From Paenibacillus durus (GTDB lineage Bacteria > Bacillota > Bacilli > Paenibacillales > Paenibacillaceae): a stretch of 64,000 nucleotides of DNA. Shown here piece after piece: positions 42,273 through 51,667 of this stretch. Position 1 is the first letter of the stretch; every line of letters starts with the position of its first letter. The translations under genes were made by a program, and so were the position numbers. The notes below the pieces were generated by a model. It ran no database searches and had not been told where the DNA came from. It was given only the letters and a program-made list of their open reading frames with translations. The stretch spans positions 1,922,001 to 1,986,000 of the forward strand of contig NZ_CP009288.1 in NCBI RefSeq assembly GCF_000756615.1. Direction: 5' to 3'.

Positions 42273-44336
42273 ATGTTTAAAAAGCTTTTCGGCGTCTTAC
42301 AAAGAGTCGGTAAAGCGCTAATGCTTCCGGTTGCCATTCTTCCGGCTGCAGGTTTGCTGCTGGGTATCGGCAACATGCTGGTCAACCCGGACTTCCTGCA
42401 ATACGTTCCGGCTTTGGAGAACGATACGGTTCAGGCCATCGCCAACGTATTGATGAACTCGGGCCAAATCGTGTTCAGCAACCTGTCACTGCTGTTCGCT
42501 GTAGGTGTAGCCATCGGGCTTGCCGGAGGCGAGGGCGTTGCAGGCCTTGCGGCCATCATCGGTTTTCTCGTCATGAACGTGACGATGGGAACGGTGCTCG
42601 GAATCAACAGCTACGTACTGAGTAAGGGGGATTTCGCCTACTCCAGCGTGCTCGGGATTCCAACGCTGCAAACCGGGGTGTTCGGGGGTATTCTCGTCGG
42701 TATACTCGCATCATCCATGTACAAGCGCTATTTCAAAATCGAGCTTCCTTCCTATCTTGGCTTCTTCGCCGGCAAACGCTTTGTGCCGATTATGACAGCC
42801 GTTACTTCCCTGATTTTGGGCTTGGCTCTGACTGTGATCTGGCCTCCAATCCAGCACGGACTGAACTACTTATCCGAGAATATGATTAATACGAACCTGA
42901 CGCTGTCGGCGTTCATCTTCGGCCTGATCGAACGCTCGCTGATTCCGTTCGGCCTGCATCATATTTTCTATTCACCGTTCTGGTACGAGTTCGGAAGCTA
43001 TGTCGATAAGGCTGGCGATCTGGTTCGGGGCGACCAACGCATCTTCATGCAGCAGCTCCGTGACGGCGTACCCTTTACAGCCGGTACTTTTACAACCGGT
43101 AAGTATCCGTTCATGATGTTCGGACTGCCTGCCGCCGCTCTGGCCATCTATCATGAGTCCAGACCGGAGAACAAGAAGGTTGTCGGCTCCCTGATGGTAT
43201 CCGCGGCTCTGACCTCGTTCCTTACGGGTATTACCGAGCCTCTGGAATTCTCGTTCCTGTTCGTAGCTCCGCTGCTGTTCGCCGTTCATGTCGTTTTCGC
43301 GGGTCTGTCCTTCATGACCATGCAAATTCTCGGCGTAAAGATCGGTATGACCTTCTCCGGAGGTTTCATTGACTATACGCTGTTCGGCATTATTCCGAAC
43401 CGCACCTCTTGGTGGCTCGTTATTCCGGTCGGTCTTGCCATGGCCGTCATCTACTACTTCGGATTCCGTTTCGTTATCCGTAAGTTCAATCTGAAGACGC
43501 CTGGGCGCGAAGATGTAGTAGATGATGACGCCGATGGTAAGGATTCAAATGCGGCGGCGGTATCCACCGCAGGGGACGACCTTCCGCGTAATATTCTTGC
43601 CGCTCTTGGAGGTCAGCAGAACATCGTTCATCTGGACGCCTGCATTACCCGTCTGCGGGTAGAGGTCAAAGAGAAGACGAATGTCGACAAGAACCGGCTG
43701 AAGAAGCTGGGAGCTTCCGGCGTACTGGAAGTGGGTAATAATATACAGGCCATTTTCGGTACCCGATCCGATACAATCAAATCGCAAATTGAGGATGTTA
43801 TCGCCGGCAGAACTCCGGCGGCCGCTCCAGTGGATGCTGCTCCGCAGCCTGAATTAGAGCAGCAAGCGGGCGAGACGATTATTCCCGAAGATATCGTATC
43901 ACCTGTAAACGGGGAATTGCTGGATATCACACAGGTTCCGGATGCGGTATTCTCGCAGAAGATGACTGGCGACGGATTCGCGTTCCTATCCTCCGACGGC
44001 AAGATTGCTTCTCCGGTCTATGGTAAAGTATTTAATGTATTCCCGAGCAAGCATGCAATCGGCATTATGTCCGACGGAGGCAAGGAAGTGCTGGTGCATA
44101 TCGGCGTCAACACGGTTAAGCTGAAAGGCCAAGGCTTCACCGTATTGGTGGAAGAAGGCGATCTCGTCGCCGCCGGGCAACCGATTATGGAGGTTGATCT
44201 GGAATATGTGAAGGCCCATGCGCCTTCGGTCATTTCGCCGGTTATTTTCTCGAATCTGCCTGAAGGCTCTGCAGTCACCCTGAAGAAGCCGGGTAAGGTA
44301 TCCATCGGCGACAAAGATATTGTTAGTATTAAGTAA
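42273..44336 (+). CDS. ptsG: Glucose-specific PTS enzyme IICBA
   Basis: 687 residues. The membrane IIC domain (about 1-400) has around ten hydrophobic segments and FGLHHIFYSPFWYEFG. IIB (about 425-500) carries the phosphorylated Cys in LDACITRLRVEV. IIA (about 545-687) has the active His in VLVHIGVNTVKLKGQGF. Phosphate passes from HPr to IIA, IIB and then glucose during uptake. The fused CBA order is that of Bacillus PtsG. The upstream RAT and glcT show control by antitermination. Confidence 0.97.
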   Translation: MFKKLFGVLQRVGKALMLPVAILPAAGLLLGIGNMLVNPDFLQYVPALENDTVQAIANVLMNSGQIVFSNLSLLFAVGVAIGLAGGEGVAGLAAIIGFLVMNVTMGTVLGINSYVLSKGDFAYSSVLGIPTLQTGVFGGILVGILASSMYKRYFKIELPSYLGFFAGKRFVPIMTAVTSLILGLALTVIWPPIQHGLNYLSENMINTNLTLSAFIFGLIERSLIPFGLHHIFYSPFWYEFGSYVDKAGDLVRGDQRIFMQQLRDGVPFTAGTFTTGKYPFMMFGLPAAALAIYHESRPENKKVVGSLMVSAALTSFLTGITEPLEFSFLFVAPLLFAVHVVFAGLSFMTMQILGVKIGMTFSGGFIDYTLFGIIPNRTSWWLVIPVGLAMAVIYYFGFRFVIRKFNLKTPGREDVVDDDADGKDSNAAAVSTAGDDLPRNILAALGGQQNIVHLDACITRLRVEVKEKTNVDKNRLKKLGASGVLEVGNNIQAIFGTRSDTIKSQIEDVIAGRTPAAAPVDAAPQPELEQQAGETIIPEDIVSPVNGELLDITQVPDAVFSQKMTGDGFAFLSSDGKIASPVYGKVFNVFPSKHAIGIMSDGGKEVLVHIGVNTVKLKGQGFTVLVEEGDLVAAGQPIMEVDLEYVKAHAPSVISPVIFSNLPEGSAVTLKKPGKVSIGDKDIVSIK

Positions 44337-44338
44337 AA

Positions 44339-44384
44339 GTGCAAACTGGCTACGCTTCCTTTATAATAAATGGAAGCGAAAGCT
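44339..44384 (+). promoter_or_regulatory. Possible ptsHI promoter with catabolite-responsive element
   Basis: TATAAT at 44362-44367 has a weak -35 GTGCAA 17 bases upstream (44339-44344). ATGGAAGCGAAAGCT at 44370-44384 fits the relaxed cre consensus WTGNAANCGNWNNCW at every fixed position and lies where transcription would start. CcpA could therefore control ptsHI independently of ptsG. Confidence 0.5.
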
Positions 44385-44427
44385 GTTAAACTAAACCTAC
44401 AAATTTTAGAAAGCGAGTTGGATTATT

Positions 44428-44703
44428 ATGCAAAAAACATTCAAAATTATCGATGAAGACGGAATTCACGCACGCCCGGCTACGGCCCTGGTAAACACGG
44501 CAACTAAATTCAAAGGCACTGAAGCATTTGCAGAAGCTAAAGGTAAAAAAGTAACCTTGAAATCTATCCTCGGCGTTCTGTCCCTGGGACTGGAACCTGG
44601 CGACACGCTGACGCTGATTACAGACGGCAGCGAAGAAACTGAAGCGCTGAGCGCGCTTCAGGACGTGATGATTAAGGAAGGGCTGGGAGAACTGAATGAC
44701 TAA
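44428..44703 (+). CDS. ptsH: Phosphocarrier protein HPr
   Basis: 91 residues. H14 in DGIHARPAT accepts phosphate from enzyme I, and S46 in TLKSILGVLSLG is the HPr kinase site that makes the CcpA corepressor form in Firmicutes. The start ATG lies behind GAAAGCGAG. It overlaps ptsI by 8 bases. Confidence 0.97.
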   Translation: MQKTFKIIDEDGIHARPATALVNTATKFKGTEAFAEAKGKKVTLKSILGVLSLGLEPGDTLTLITDGSEETEALSALQDVMIKEGLGELND

Positions 44704-46408
44704 AATTTCAGGAATCGCGGCTTCGGCAGGGATTGCGATCGCACGAGCCTTTATCCTGGAACACCCCGACTACACCATCAAGAAGACTACGGTAACGGAT
44801 GTAGAAGCGGAAGTTGTTAAGCTGGAAGAAGCGCTCGATAAATCGAAAGCGGAACTGCAGAAGATTAAAGAACGCACTTTGGCGGAGCTGGGCGAGAAGA
44901 AAGCGGAGATTTTCGAATCTCACTTGCTCATCTTGGACGATCCGGAGCTGATTAGTCCTGTTAAGGATAAAATCCGTGAGGAAGCCGTAAATGCAGACTA
45001 TGCATTGAATGAAGTGGCGACTCAGTTCATCGCCATGTTTGAGAATATGAAGAGCGCATATCTTCAAGAGCGCGCTGCCGATATGCGCGACGTAACCAAG
45101 CGCGTGCTGAACCATCTGCTCGGCATTCACTATGTGAGCCCTGCTGAAATCAGCGAAGAGGTTGTCGTTATTGCGGAAGACTTGACTCCGTCCGATACGG
45201 CTCAGCTCAACCGGCAGTATGTAAAAGGCTTTACAACCAACATTGGCGGCCGTACATCCCACTCGGCAATCATGGCCCGTTCCTTGGAGATTCCGGCGGT
45301 GGTTGGCACCAAGAATGTGCTCACCCAAGTCAAATCGGGCGATCTCGTCATTGTCGACGGCTTGAGCGGTGACGTGCTCATTAACCCGAGCGAAGCCGAA
45401 GTGGCTGAGTACAGCGCCAAGAGCGAAGCCTATGCTCTGCAAATTGCAGAGTGGAGAAAGCTTCGCGACGAGCCGACGGTATCCGTGGATGGCAAGCATG
45501 TGGAACTGGCAGCCAACATCGGTACGCCTAACGACGTTACGGGCGTAATCGAGAACGGGGGCGAGGGCGTCGGCCTATACCGCACCGAGTTCCTGTACAT
45601 GGGTAGAGACAAACTGCCTTCCGAGGAAATCCAGTACAATGCTTACCGGACCGTTCTAGAAAATATGAATGGCAAGCCGGTCGTCGTCCGTACGCTGGAT
45701 ATTGGCGGCGACAAAGAACTGCCTTACCTGGATCTGCCAAAGGAAATGAATCCATTCTTGGGCTTCCGTGCAGTTCGTCTCTGTTTGGAACGCCAGGACA
45801 TTTTCCGCACACAGCTGCGTGCTCTGCTGAGAGCAAGCGTTCATGGCAACCTGCGCATCATGTTCCCGATGATCGCGACGCTTACGGAATTCCGCGCTGC
45901 CCGCGATCTGCTGCTTGAAGAGAAAGCCAAGCTGCAGGCTGAAGGCCAGGAAGTATCGGAGAGCATCCAGCTCGGCATTATGGTGGAGATTCCATCCACG
46001 GCCGTGCTTGCGGATCAGTTCGCCAAAGAAGTTGATTTCTTCAGTATCGGTACGAATGACCTTATTCAATATACAATGGCTGCCGACCGTATGAATGAAC
46101 GGGTATCCTATTTGTATCAGCCGTACAATCCCGCTATTCTGCGTCTAATCAAGAACGTAATCGACGCTGCCCATGCCCAGGGTAAATGGACAGGCATGTG
46201 CGGCGAGATGGCCGGGGACGCAACAGCCATTCCGCTGCTGCTTGGTCTTGGGCTCGACGAGTTCAGTATGAGCGCAACTTCGATTTTGCCGGCTCGCAGT
46301 CAAATCTCCAAGCTGTCAGCCGAAGAAATGAAGACTCTGGCTGCAAAAGCACTGAATCTTGGCACGGCCGAAGAGGTAGTCGCTTTGGTGCGCTCCATCG
46401 GCAACTAA
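44696..46408 (+). CDS. ptsI: PTS enzyme I (phosphoenolpyruvate-protein phosphotransferase)
   Basis: 570 residues, full length. The phosphorylated His lies in GGRTSHSAIMARS. The PEP-binding barrel has LYRTEFLYM, DIGGDKELPYL and the signature SIGTNDLIQYTMAADR, with the conserved Cys in TGMCGEMAG. It passes phosphate from PEP to HPr in the cytoplasm. It is coupled to ptsH by an 8-base overlap and is the last gene of the glc/pts unit. Confidence 0.98.
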   Translation: MTKISGIAASAGIAIARAFILEHPDYTIKKTTVTDVEAEVVKLEEALDKSKAELQKIKERTLAELGEKKAEIFESHLLILDDPELISPVKDKIREEAVNADYALNEVATQFIAMFENMKSAYLQERAADMRDVTKRVLNHLLGIHYVSPAEISEEVVVIAEDLTPSDTAQLNRQYVKGFTTNIGGRTSHSAIMARSLEIPAVVGTKNVLTQVKSGDLVIVDGLSGDVLINPSEAEVAEYSAKSEAYALQIAEWRKLRDEPTVSVDGKHVELAANIGTPNDVTGVIENGGEGVGLYRTEFLYMGRDKLPSEEIQYNAYRTVLENMNGKPVVVRTLDIGGDKELPYLDLPKEMNPFLGFRAVRLCLERQDIFRTQLRALLRASVHGNLRIMFPMIATLTEFRAARDLLLEEKAKLQAEGQEVSESIQLGIMVEIPSTAVLADQFAKEVDFFSIGTNDLIQYTMAADRMNERVSYLYQPYNPAILRLIKNVIDAAHAQGKWTGMCGEMAGDATAIPLLLGLGLDEFSMSATSILPARSQISKLSAEEMKTLAAKALNLGTAEEVVALVRSIGN

Positions 46409-46472
46409 ACCTGTTTTTTACAGGGAAAGCCCTTCGTTTTAACTTTGATCACTTTTCCAAAAATAATTGCTT

Positions 46473-46499
46473 AGCCGGTCCTTTAAGGATCGGCTTTTT
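46473..46499 (+). terminator. Terminator of ptsHI
   Basis: AGCCGgTCC / GGAtCGGCT hairpin with a TTTAA loop, followed by five T. Confidence 0.85.
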
Positions 46500-46858
46500 A
46501 ATGTGTTTGACGAAATCCGTGGCAAAATGGCGACGATGTTCATAAAAATGCCATTAATTAGTGTTATTTTCATATAATTGTTAGTGAAATGTATTGTAAT
46601 GCGGGTTATAATCTTTAAAATTAAAAGTAATTAGATTATTATTATTTAGGAAAAGCTATCTTCAGCCGATAATAAGTAAGTGGTGCCCGTGAAACTGAAA
46701 AAAACCCAAGCCTGTGAACATATTGTTACATATTATATATTAGCAATGAGCCTTATCCTTGTTCATTGCCAATGTATAAGACATCTAAGAAGGGGCATAT
46801 ATGGATCTAAAAACTTCCGGCGGAGATTGTGTGCGGAAGCAATAGGATGGTGGATTTA
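46500..46858 (+). other. AT-rich leader region ahead of the pullulanase gene
   Basis: Markedly AT-rich and without a gene. TATAAT occurs at about 46605-46611 but no good -35 is placed before it. A hairpin GCAATGA/TCATTGC lies near 46744-46769. The region probably holds the pullulanase promoter, but I cannot place it firmly. Confidence 0.3.
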
Positions 46859-49234
46859 ATGAAAAGCAACTATATAAATGCGGAACCCGCATCGGAAATA
46901 TACAATGGCATGGATTTAGGATTAAGCTACACGCCGGAAAGCAGCATATTCAAGGTTTGGGCGCCCACGGCATTTGCCGTATCGCTTGTCCTGTACGATT
47001 CCGGAGGAGAAGAGATTGGAAATGCGGAAGGTTCGGAGGATGCACGCTTGACTTATATGCTTCGCCGGGACGGAGGCGTCTGGCAGGTGAAAGTCGCGGG
47101 TGACCTGAAAGGTAAATTTTATATGTACCGGGTCGTTTTCGCAGATGGGATGATCCGTGAGTCAGCCGATCCGTATTCGGCAGCCGTTTCTGCGAACGGA
47201 CTTCGTTCAGCTATTATCGATATGCGGGATACCGATCCCGAAGACTGGGACCAGGATGTATCTCCGCACTTGCAGCATCCTGTGGATGCAGTGCTCTACG
47301 AGCTCCATGTTCGCGATTTCTCGATTCACGAAAGCTCGGGCATTAGCGAAAAGGGAAAATATAAAGCGTTCACCGAGACAGATCTGCGTGATCCCGAAGG
47401 CAATACACTCGGAATCGACCATTTAAGCGAGCTGGGTATTACGCATGTCCATTTGCTGCCTGTTTTCGATTTTCAGACGGTGGATGAGCTGCAGATAAAG
47501 GATAGATTCCCGGGAGAAAGCAACTATAACTGGGGGTACGACCCTCAGCACTATAACGCTCCGGAAGGTTCTTACAGCACGGATGCTGCTGATCCCGCAG
47601 CGCGTATCCGGGAGTTTAAAGAAATGGTTCAGGCGCTGCATCGGCGGGGAATTTCTGTCGTGATGGATGTGGTATACAATCATACGTACTCTGTGGACGG
47701 AGGCCCCTTTGAAGCCTTTGTGCCTGGGTACTTCTATAGACATGATTATGCAGGCCGCCTTTCCAACGGTTCCGGCGTCGGCAATGAGCTGGCTACAGAA
47801 CGGCCAATGGTGCGGAAGTTCATCAAGGATTCGCTTCGCCATTGGGCGACAGAGTACCATATCGACGGATTCCGATTTGATCTTATGGGTCTTATCGATA
47901 CGGTAACGATGCGTGAAGTTGTCGAGGAACTGCGCCTTGAGGTCAATCGTAATCTGATCTTTTACGGGGAGCCGTGGACCGGCGGCGATTCTCCGCTGGC
48001 TTCCAAGACGCTGAAAGGTGCACAGCGCGGAAAAGGTTATGCCGTCTTCAACGATAACTTCCGATCCGCCATCAAAGGAGACAGCGACGGCTGGGGCAGA
48101 GGCTTTGTTACGGGAGAACTCGGCAAGGAAGGGGCGGTCGCCGCAGGCATTATAGGTGCCGTTCACGATTTTACGGAATCTCCGGCCGAGACGGTTAATT
48201 ATACGACTGCTCACGATAACCTGAATCTATGGGATAAGCTGCTCGCGACGCAGGGTCTTCGCCGGGATGCGCGGTTTCCGGATCTGGATAATGGAAGGCT
48301 GAAAAATGGAGGCAGCCTGGAAGAGGCTGTGGCGAACGCCGATCCGTATGTCGGAATTACGGAAGAAATCCTTTTGGAAAATGAAACGGTGCGGCGATCA
48401 CTGCTGGCGGCTGGGATTGTGCTGACCTCTCAGGGCATTCCTTTCTTGCATGCGGGAGATGAGCTGCTTCGCAGTAAATATGGCGATCATAACAGCTATC
48501 GGAGCGGCGATGCCATCAACGCGATTCGTTGGAGCAATAAGGCTAAATTCCTTCCTGTGTTCCAGTATTATAAGAATTTGATCGCGCTGCGCAGAAACCA
48601 CCCGGCTTTTCGGCTGCATGGACGTCAGGAAATTGAGCGCTCCTTGGAGATTTTCCGCTGCGATGGCGGGGTGGTGTCCTATGTCCTGAAAAATCATGCC
48701 GGCGGTGACTCCTGGAAGAATATCGTCGTTCTGTTTAACGCCAATCCTTGGGAGGTAACGACAGGCCTGCCTGCCTGTTCCGAGCAATGGAATGTGGTTG
48801 TCGATCATACCCGGGCGGAAGTAGCGCCTTTTCGGAAAGTGGAAGGTGCCGAGGTGCAGCTGGAAGGGCTGTCGATGATGGTGCTCTACGATGAATGCGG
48901 AACGCCGCCACAGCAGGCCAAGACAGTCGAGGTGCATTATGAGCGCTCCGACGGGGACTACAGAGGCTGGAATTTATGGGTATGGGGTACCGGGATACAG
49001 GATGGCCAATGTGATTTCCGGTATATGGAAGACGGCAGGGCTGTTGCCACAGTCGAGGTCGTGCCGGAGACCCGTTCCTTTGGTTATATTCTGCGGGTGA
49101 ATGATTGGGAGGCCAGGGACGGAAGCACAGACCGCTTCATCGATTGTTCGGTAAATGAAGAAGTGATCAAGGTGTTGATTAAGGACAGTGATGACAACAC
49201 CGTCGTTGCACAGAAATTCTCAATGACAAGTTAA
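46859..49234 (+). CDS. pulA: Type I pullulanase with C-terminal carbohydrate-binding-like domain
   Basis: About 791 residues from the ATG at 46859 behind AGGATGG; an in-frame GTG at 46829 with CGGAG upstream would add ten. Domains in order are a CBM48-like N-terminal domain (SYTPESSIFKVWAPTA), then a GH13 barrel with the type I pullulanase mark YNWGYDP, DVVYNHT, nucleophile Asp in DGFRFDLMG, acid Glu in FYGEPWTGG and TAHDN. A C-terminal beta domain follows. The last ~100 residues (VHYERSDGDYRGWNLWVWG) look like a PUD/CBM41 module. No signal peptide is seen, so it cuts alpha-1,6 links of glycogen or imported dextrins inside the cell. Confidence 0.92.
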   Translation: MKSNYINAEPASEIYNGMDLGLSYTPESSIFKVWAPTAFAVSLVLYDSGGEEIGNAEGSEDARLTYMLRRDGGVWQVKVAGDLKGKFYMYRVVFADGMIRESADPYSAAVSANGLRSAIIDMRDTDPEDWDQDVSPHLQHPVDAVLYELHVRDFSIHESSGISEKGKYKAFTETDLRDPEGNTLGIDHLSELGITHVHLLPVFDFQTVDELQIKDRFPGESNYNWGYDPQHYNAPEGSYSTDAADPAARIREFKEMVQALHRRGISVVMDVVYNHTYSVDGGPFEAFVPGYFYRHDYAGRLSNGSGVGNELATERPMVRKFIKDSLRHWATEYHIDGFRFDLMGLIDTVTMREVVEELRLEVNRNLIFYGEPWTGGDSPLASKTLKGAQRGKGYAVFNDNFRSAIKGDSDGWGRGFVTGELGKEGAVAAGIIGAVHDFTESPAETVNYTTAHDNLNLWDKLLATQGLRRDARFPDLDNGRLKNGGSLEEAVANADPYVGITEEILLENETVRRSLLAAGIVLTSQGIPFLHAGDELLRSKYGDHNSYRSGDAINAIRWSNKAKFLPVFQYYKNLIALRRNHPAFRLHGRQEIERSLEIFRCDGGVVSYVLKNHAGGDSWKNIVVLFNANPWEVTTGLPACSEQWNVVVDHTRAEVAPFRKVEGAEVQLEGLSMMVLYDECGTPPQQAKTVEVHYERSDGDYRGWNLWVWGTGIQDGQCDFRYMEDGRAVATVEVVPETRSFGYILRVNDWEARDGSTDRFIDCSVNEEVIKVLIKDSDDNTVVAQKFSMTS

Positions 49235-49252
49235 ATGATTCAATAAACCGTA

Positions 49253-49304
49253 TAAAAAAGGCTGCTCTGTCCGCTGTAATTCCGCGATGCCGAGCAGCCT
49301 TTTG
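49253..49304 (+). terminator. Bidirectional terminator between pulA and the diguanylate cyclase gene
   Basis: AAAAAAGGCTGCTC pairs with GAGCAGCCTTTT, giving A and T runs on either side for the two convergent genes. Confidence 0.9.
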
Positions 49305-49314
49305 CATGTCCATT

Positions 49315-50925
49315 TCAATTTCTGGAGCTTTCTTGTTCCGGATAGTCCTCATCTATTTCCTTGTCATACAGATTGAATTCATTCCCGCCATGGCTTTTGG
49401 AACGGTACATGGCCAAATCGGCAGCGCGCAGAAGTTCATTAATCGTGCTTCCGTGCTGAGGATGCAGTGCGACTCCAATACTCGCCGAAGTGCAGAAGCT
49501 GGATCCGTTGTTTGCCGACCACTGCTTGTTAAACAGCTGAAGCAGCCGGCCCAATATATCATGGAGTGCTTCGTGAGTGAAGCCAAGGTGAAGGATGACG
49601 GCGAATTCATCGCCTCCGATTCGAAATGCCTGTCCTGAGCCTTTAACGCTCTGCTGAAGCTCACGGGACAGCAGCTGCAGAAATTCATCACCGGCCAGAT
49701 GCCCCAATGTGTCATTAAGCTGCTTGAACCTGTCGCAATCCAGCAGGGCGAGTGCAAACTTTTGTCTGCGGTCATCGGGATTGGTGAGCAGATTTTCCAT
49801 ATACATTTTAAAATGCGCACGATTGGGTATCGACGTCAAATGGTCGTAGAACGCCAGTTTATGCAGCCGCTCTTCATATTGCTTGCGCTGCGTTATTTCC
49901 CGGGAAACAAGCATGAACTGCGCTGGAAATGACAGGTTGCCTTTTACGGGTGACACCTTTGTCTCAAGCCAAATCCAGTGACCGTCGGCGCTTTTCATCC
50001 TCAGTTCCGCCATTCGCGGCGTCGCTTGGACAATGCTCTTCAGCTTGACCCAGGCAATTTCCGATTCTCTGATGTAATTCGAGAGAGGCTCGCCTTTCTT
50101 GGGGATGTAGCCAAGTGCGGATGAATGCGACGGAGACGCGTATAAAATCTGGCCGTTCACATCAGTTAACAGAATAAAGTCGGACATGGTCTCCCCGATA
50201 AGCTGGTACAGCACCTTGTCCTCCCGCATCTCGCTTTGGAGCCAGACAATTCTTTGGACGAGATAGATGATGACCAGAACAAGCATGAACAGCAGAAGCG
50301 AGTAGAGTGCGAATATCGTGCTTTTCTGGGTTTGAAAATCGGCGGTTACCCGTTCTGCATAGATACCCATCAATTGCTCCGCCTGATCGAGACTCCGGTG
50401 AGCATCGTTCAACTGTTCGCTGTAAACTGCGGGAGAGGAGCCTTGATTTCCACCTCCGTTCAGCGAGCCTGCCGAGAGAACCAATCCCGCGGCTTCCCGC
50501 CATTGACCAAAGGGGCCAGCGAAATTAGCAAGCTCCTGCCGGATTTCACTCAGCAGCTTCCTGCTGCTGTCGAGGTTCTGATAAGACTCTACGTTGGCTA
50601 GATTTCGCACAATGGTATTGATGCTCTTCTCGGTCTCGGCCAAGCTGTCCCCGAACTCCTGACGGAAATGAGAGCGCTGAAGTCCGGTTAGAGAAGGATT
50701 AAGGGCGTTCTGAAGGAGCAGCGAAGATTGATATAAATCGCGGTCTGCTCTCAAAATAAGATTCGTATTCCGGTAAATGTCCTTGTATAGAGTATCCGAG
50801 AACCGGTTGATCGAATGGTTCAAATACAGCAGGGAACCGATACTGATCGTAATTAAGAGAAACGTTATAGCAGTGAATAATACAATTAGTTTACGAGTCT
50901 TTTTTGCTTCGGTAAACCCAGCCAA
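49315..50925 (-). CDS. Membrane diguanylate cyclase with PAS and GGDEF domains
   Basis: 536 residues with a TTG start behind GAGAGGA on the minus strand. A membrane segment at about 12-32 is followed by an extracellular helical sensor (about 35-190), a second membrane segment (about 200-222), a PAS domain (about 235-350) and a GGDEF domain ending in RIGGDEFAVIL. The intact GGDEF motif suggests synthesis of cyclic di-GMP. No RxxD inhibitory site lies at the usual place five residues before it, so product inhibition may be weak. No EAL domain. It is transcribed alone. Confidence 0.93.
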   Translation of the reverse strand: MAGFTEAKKTRKLIVLFTAITFLLITISIGSLLYLNHSINRFSDTLYKDIYRNTNLILRADRDLYQSSLLLQNALNPSLTGLQRSHFRQEFGDSLAETEKSINTIVRNLANVESYQNLDSSRKLLSEIRQELANFAGPFGQWREAAGLVLSAGSLNGGGNQGSSPAVYSEQLNDAHRSLDQAEQLMGIYAERVTADFQTQKSTIFALYSLLLFMLVLVIIYLVQRIVWLQSEMREDKVLYQLIGETMSDFILLTDVNGQILYASPSHSSALGYIPKKGEPLSNYIRESEIAWVKLKSIVQATPRMAELRMKSADGHWIWLETKVSPVKGNLSFPAQFMLVSREITQRKQYEERLHKLAFYDHLTSIPNRAHFKMYMENLLTNPDDRRQKFALALLDCDRFKQLNDTLGHLAGDEFLQLLSRELQQSVKGSGQAFRIGGDEFAVILHLGFTHEALHDILGRLLQLFNKQWSANNGSSFCTSASIGVALHPQHGSTINELLRAADLAMYRSKSHGGNEFNLYDKEIDEDYPEQESSRN

Positions 50926-51270
50926 TGTCTTCCTCTCCTCGCCAAAAACATAATTGGGAATAAGCCTATGTATTTGTCAAAAGCCGTACGGAATTATGTA
51001 TTTTAAGTAAAGATGTAATCCATGAATTGATTATGTATAGACAGCTAATGAAGGATTCGACTACTTCTTCAGAAAGACTCCGGTAGGAGTTTTTCTCATT
51101 AGGGTTGGATTGTTCAAGGCGAAGTACGGGGAGCTTTTACTTGTACCGGAACAGACCGATGAGACTTATTACCCAGCTTATGCCCATTCGATACATTTTT
51201 GTGCCTAATCCGGCCGATATCTCAAACTGTGCTTCCTACGGATGCCGCATTCTTGCCGTCATCTTACAGC

Positions 51271-51299
51271 TTGCCAAAGTTGCCCGTATTGCCTATAAT
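51271..51299 (+). promoter_or_regulatory. SigA promoter of pheST
   Basis: TTGCCA at 51271-51276, a 17-base spacer and TATAAT at 51294-51299, directly before the T-box leader. The gap 50926-51270 contains no gene; a small hairpin ACTCC-GGTA-GGAGT followed by T lies near 51079-51096. Confidence 0.8.
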
Positions 51300-51306
51300 A
51301 AGTTGA

Positions 51307-51632
51307 TGTTACATTGTTGACTATAAACAACGCGACGATGGAGAAGAGTACACAGCATCTGACCCACAGGGAGGAAACGCCGGAGATTGAGAGCGTGACC
51401 GGGAAGCAGGGCTGTCGAAGTTCGCTCCGGAGCAGTTCCTTGAACTTTGCCCGCTATTTAAAGGCGGAACAGTCAGTAGAGGATACCGGCCGCAGACCGT
51501 TATTTCTGTATAAAGTGAGGCAGTTTATAGGGCGGTTGTCCCGTTTTGGGAAGCGGCTGGCTTATAGCGTCTAACAAGGGTGGTACCACGGTCTTTTCGT
51601 CCCTTACCGGGAGAAAAGGCTTTTTTTGTGCA
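51307..51632 (+). promoter_or_regulatory. T-box riboswitch (tRNA-Phe sensing) of pheST
   Basis: T-box signature AGGGTGGTACCACG at 51577-51590. The terminator CTTTTCgTCCC / GGGAGAAAAG with seven T ends near 51627. TTC at 51421-51423, in the context CGAAG-TTC-GC, is a tentative Phe specifier codon. An 86-codon open frame inside the leader is an accident of the structured RNA. Confidence 0.9.
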
Positions 51633-51667
51633 TTAATACCTGAAGTGAAGGAGGCTGCTTAAAGGCT

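Noticed and set aside
51074..51096. Small hairpin ACTCC-GGTA-GGAGT with T run upstream of the pheST promoter
   Set aside because: Could be a terminator, but no gene on the plus strand ends before it; left as an unassigned hairpin.
51314..51574. 86-codon open frame before pheS
   Set aside because: It lies wholly inside the T-box leader and has no binding site or similarity.
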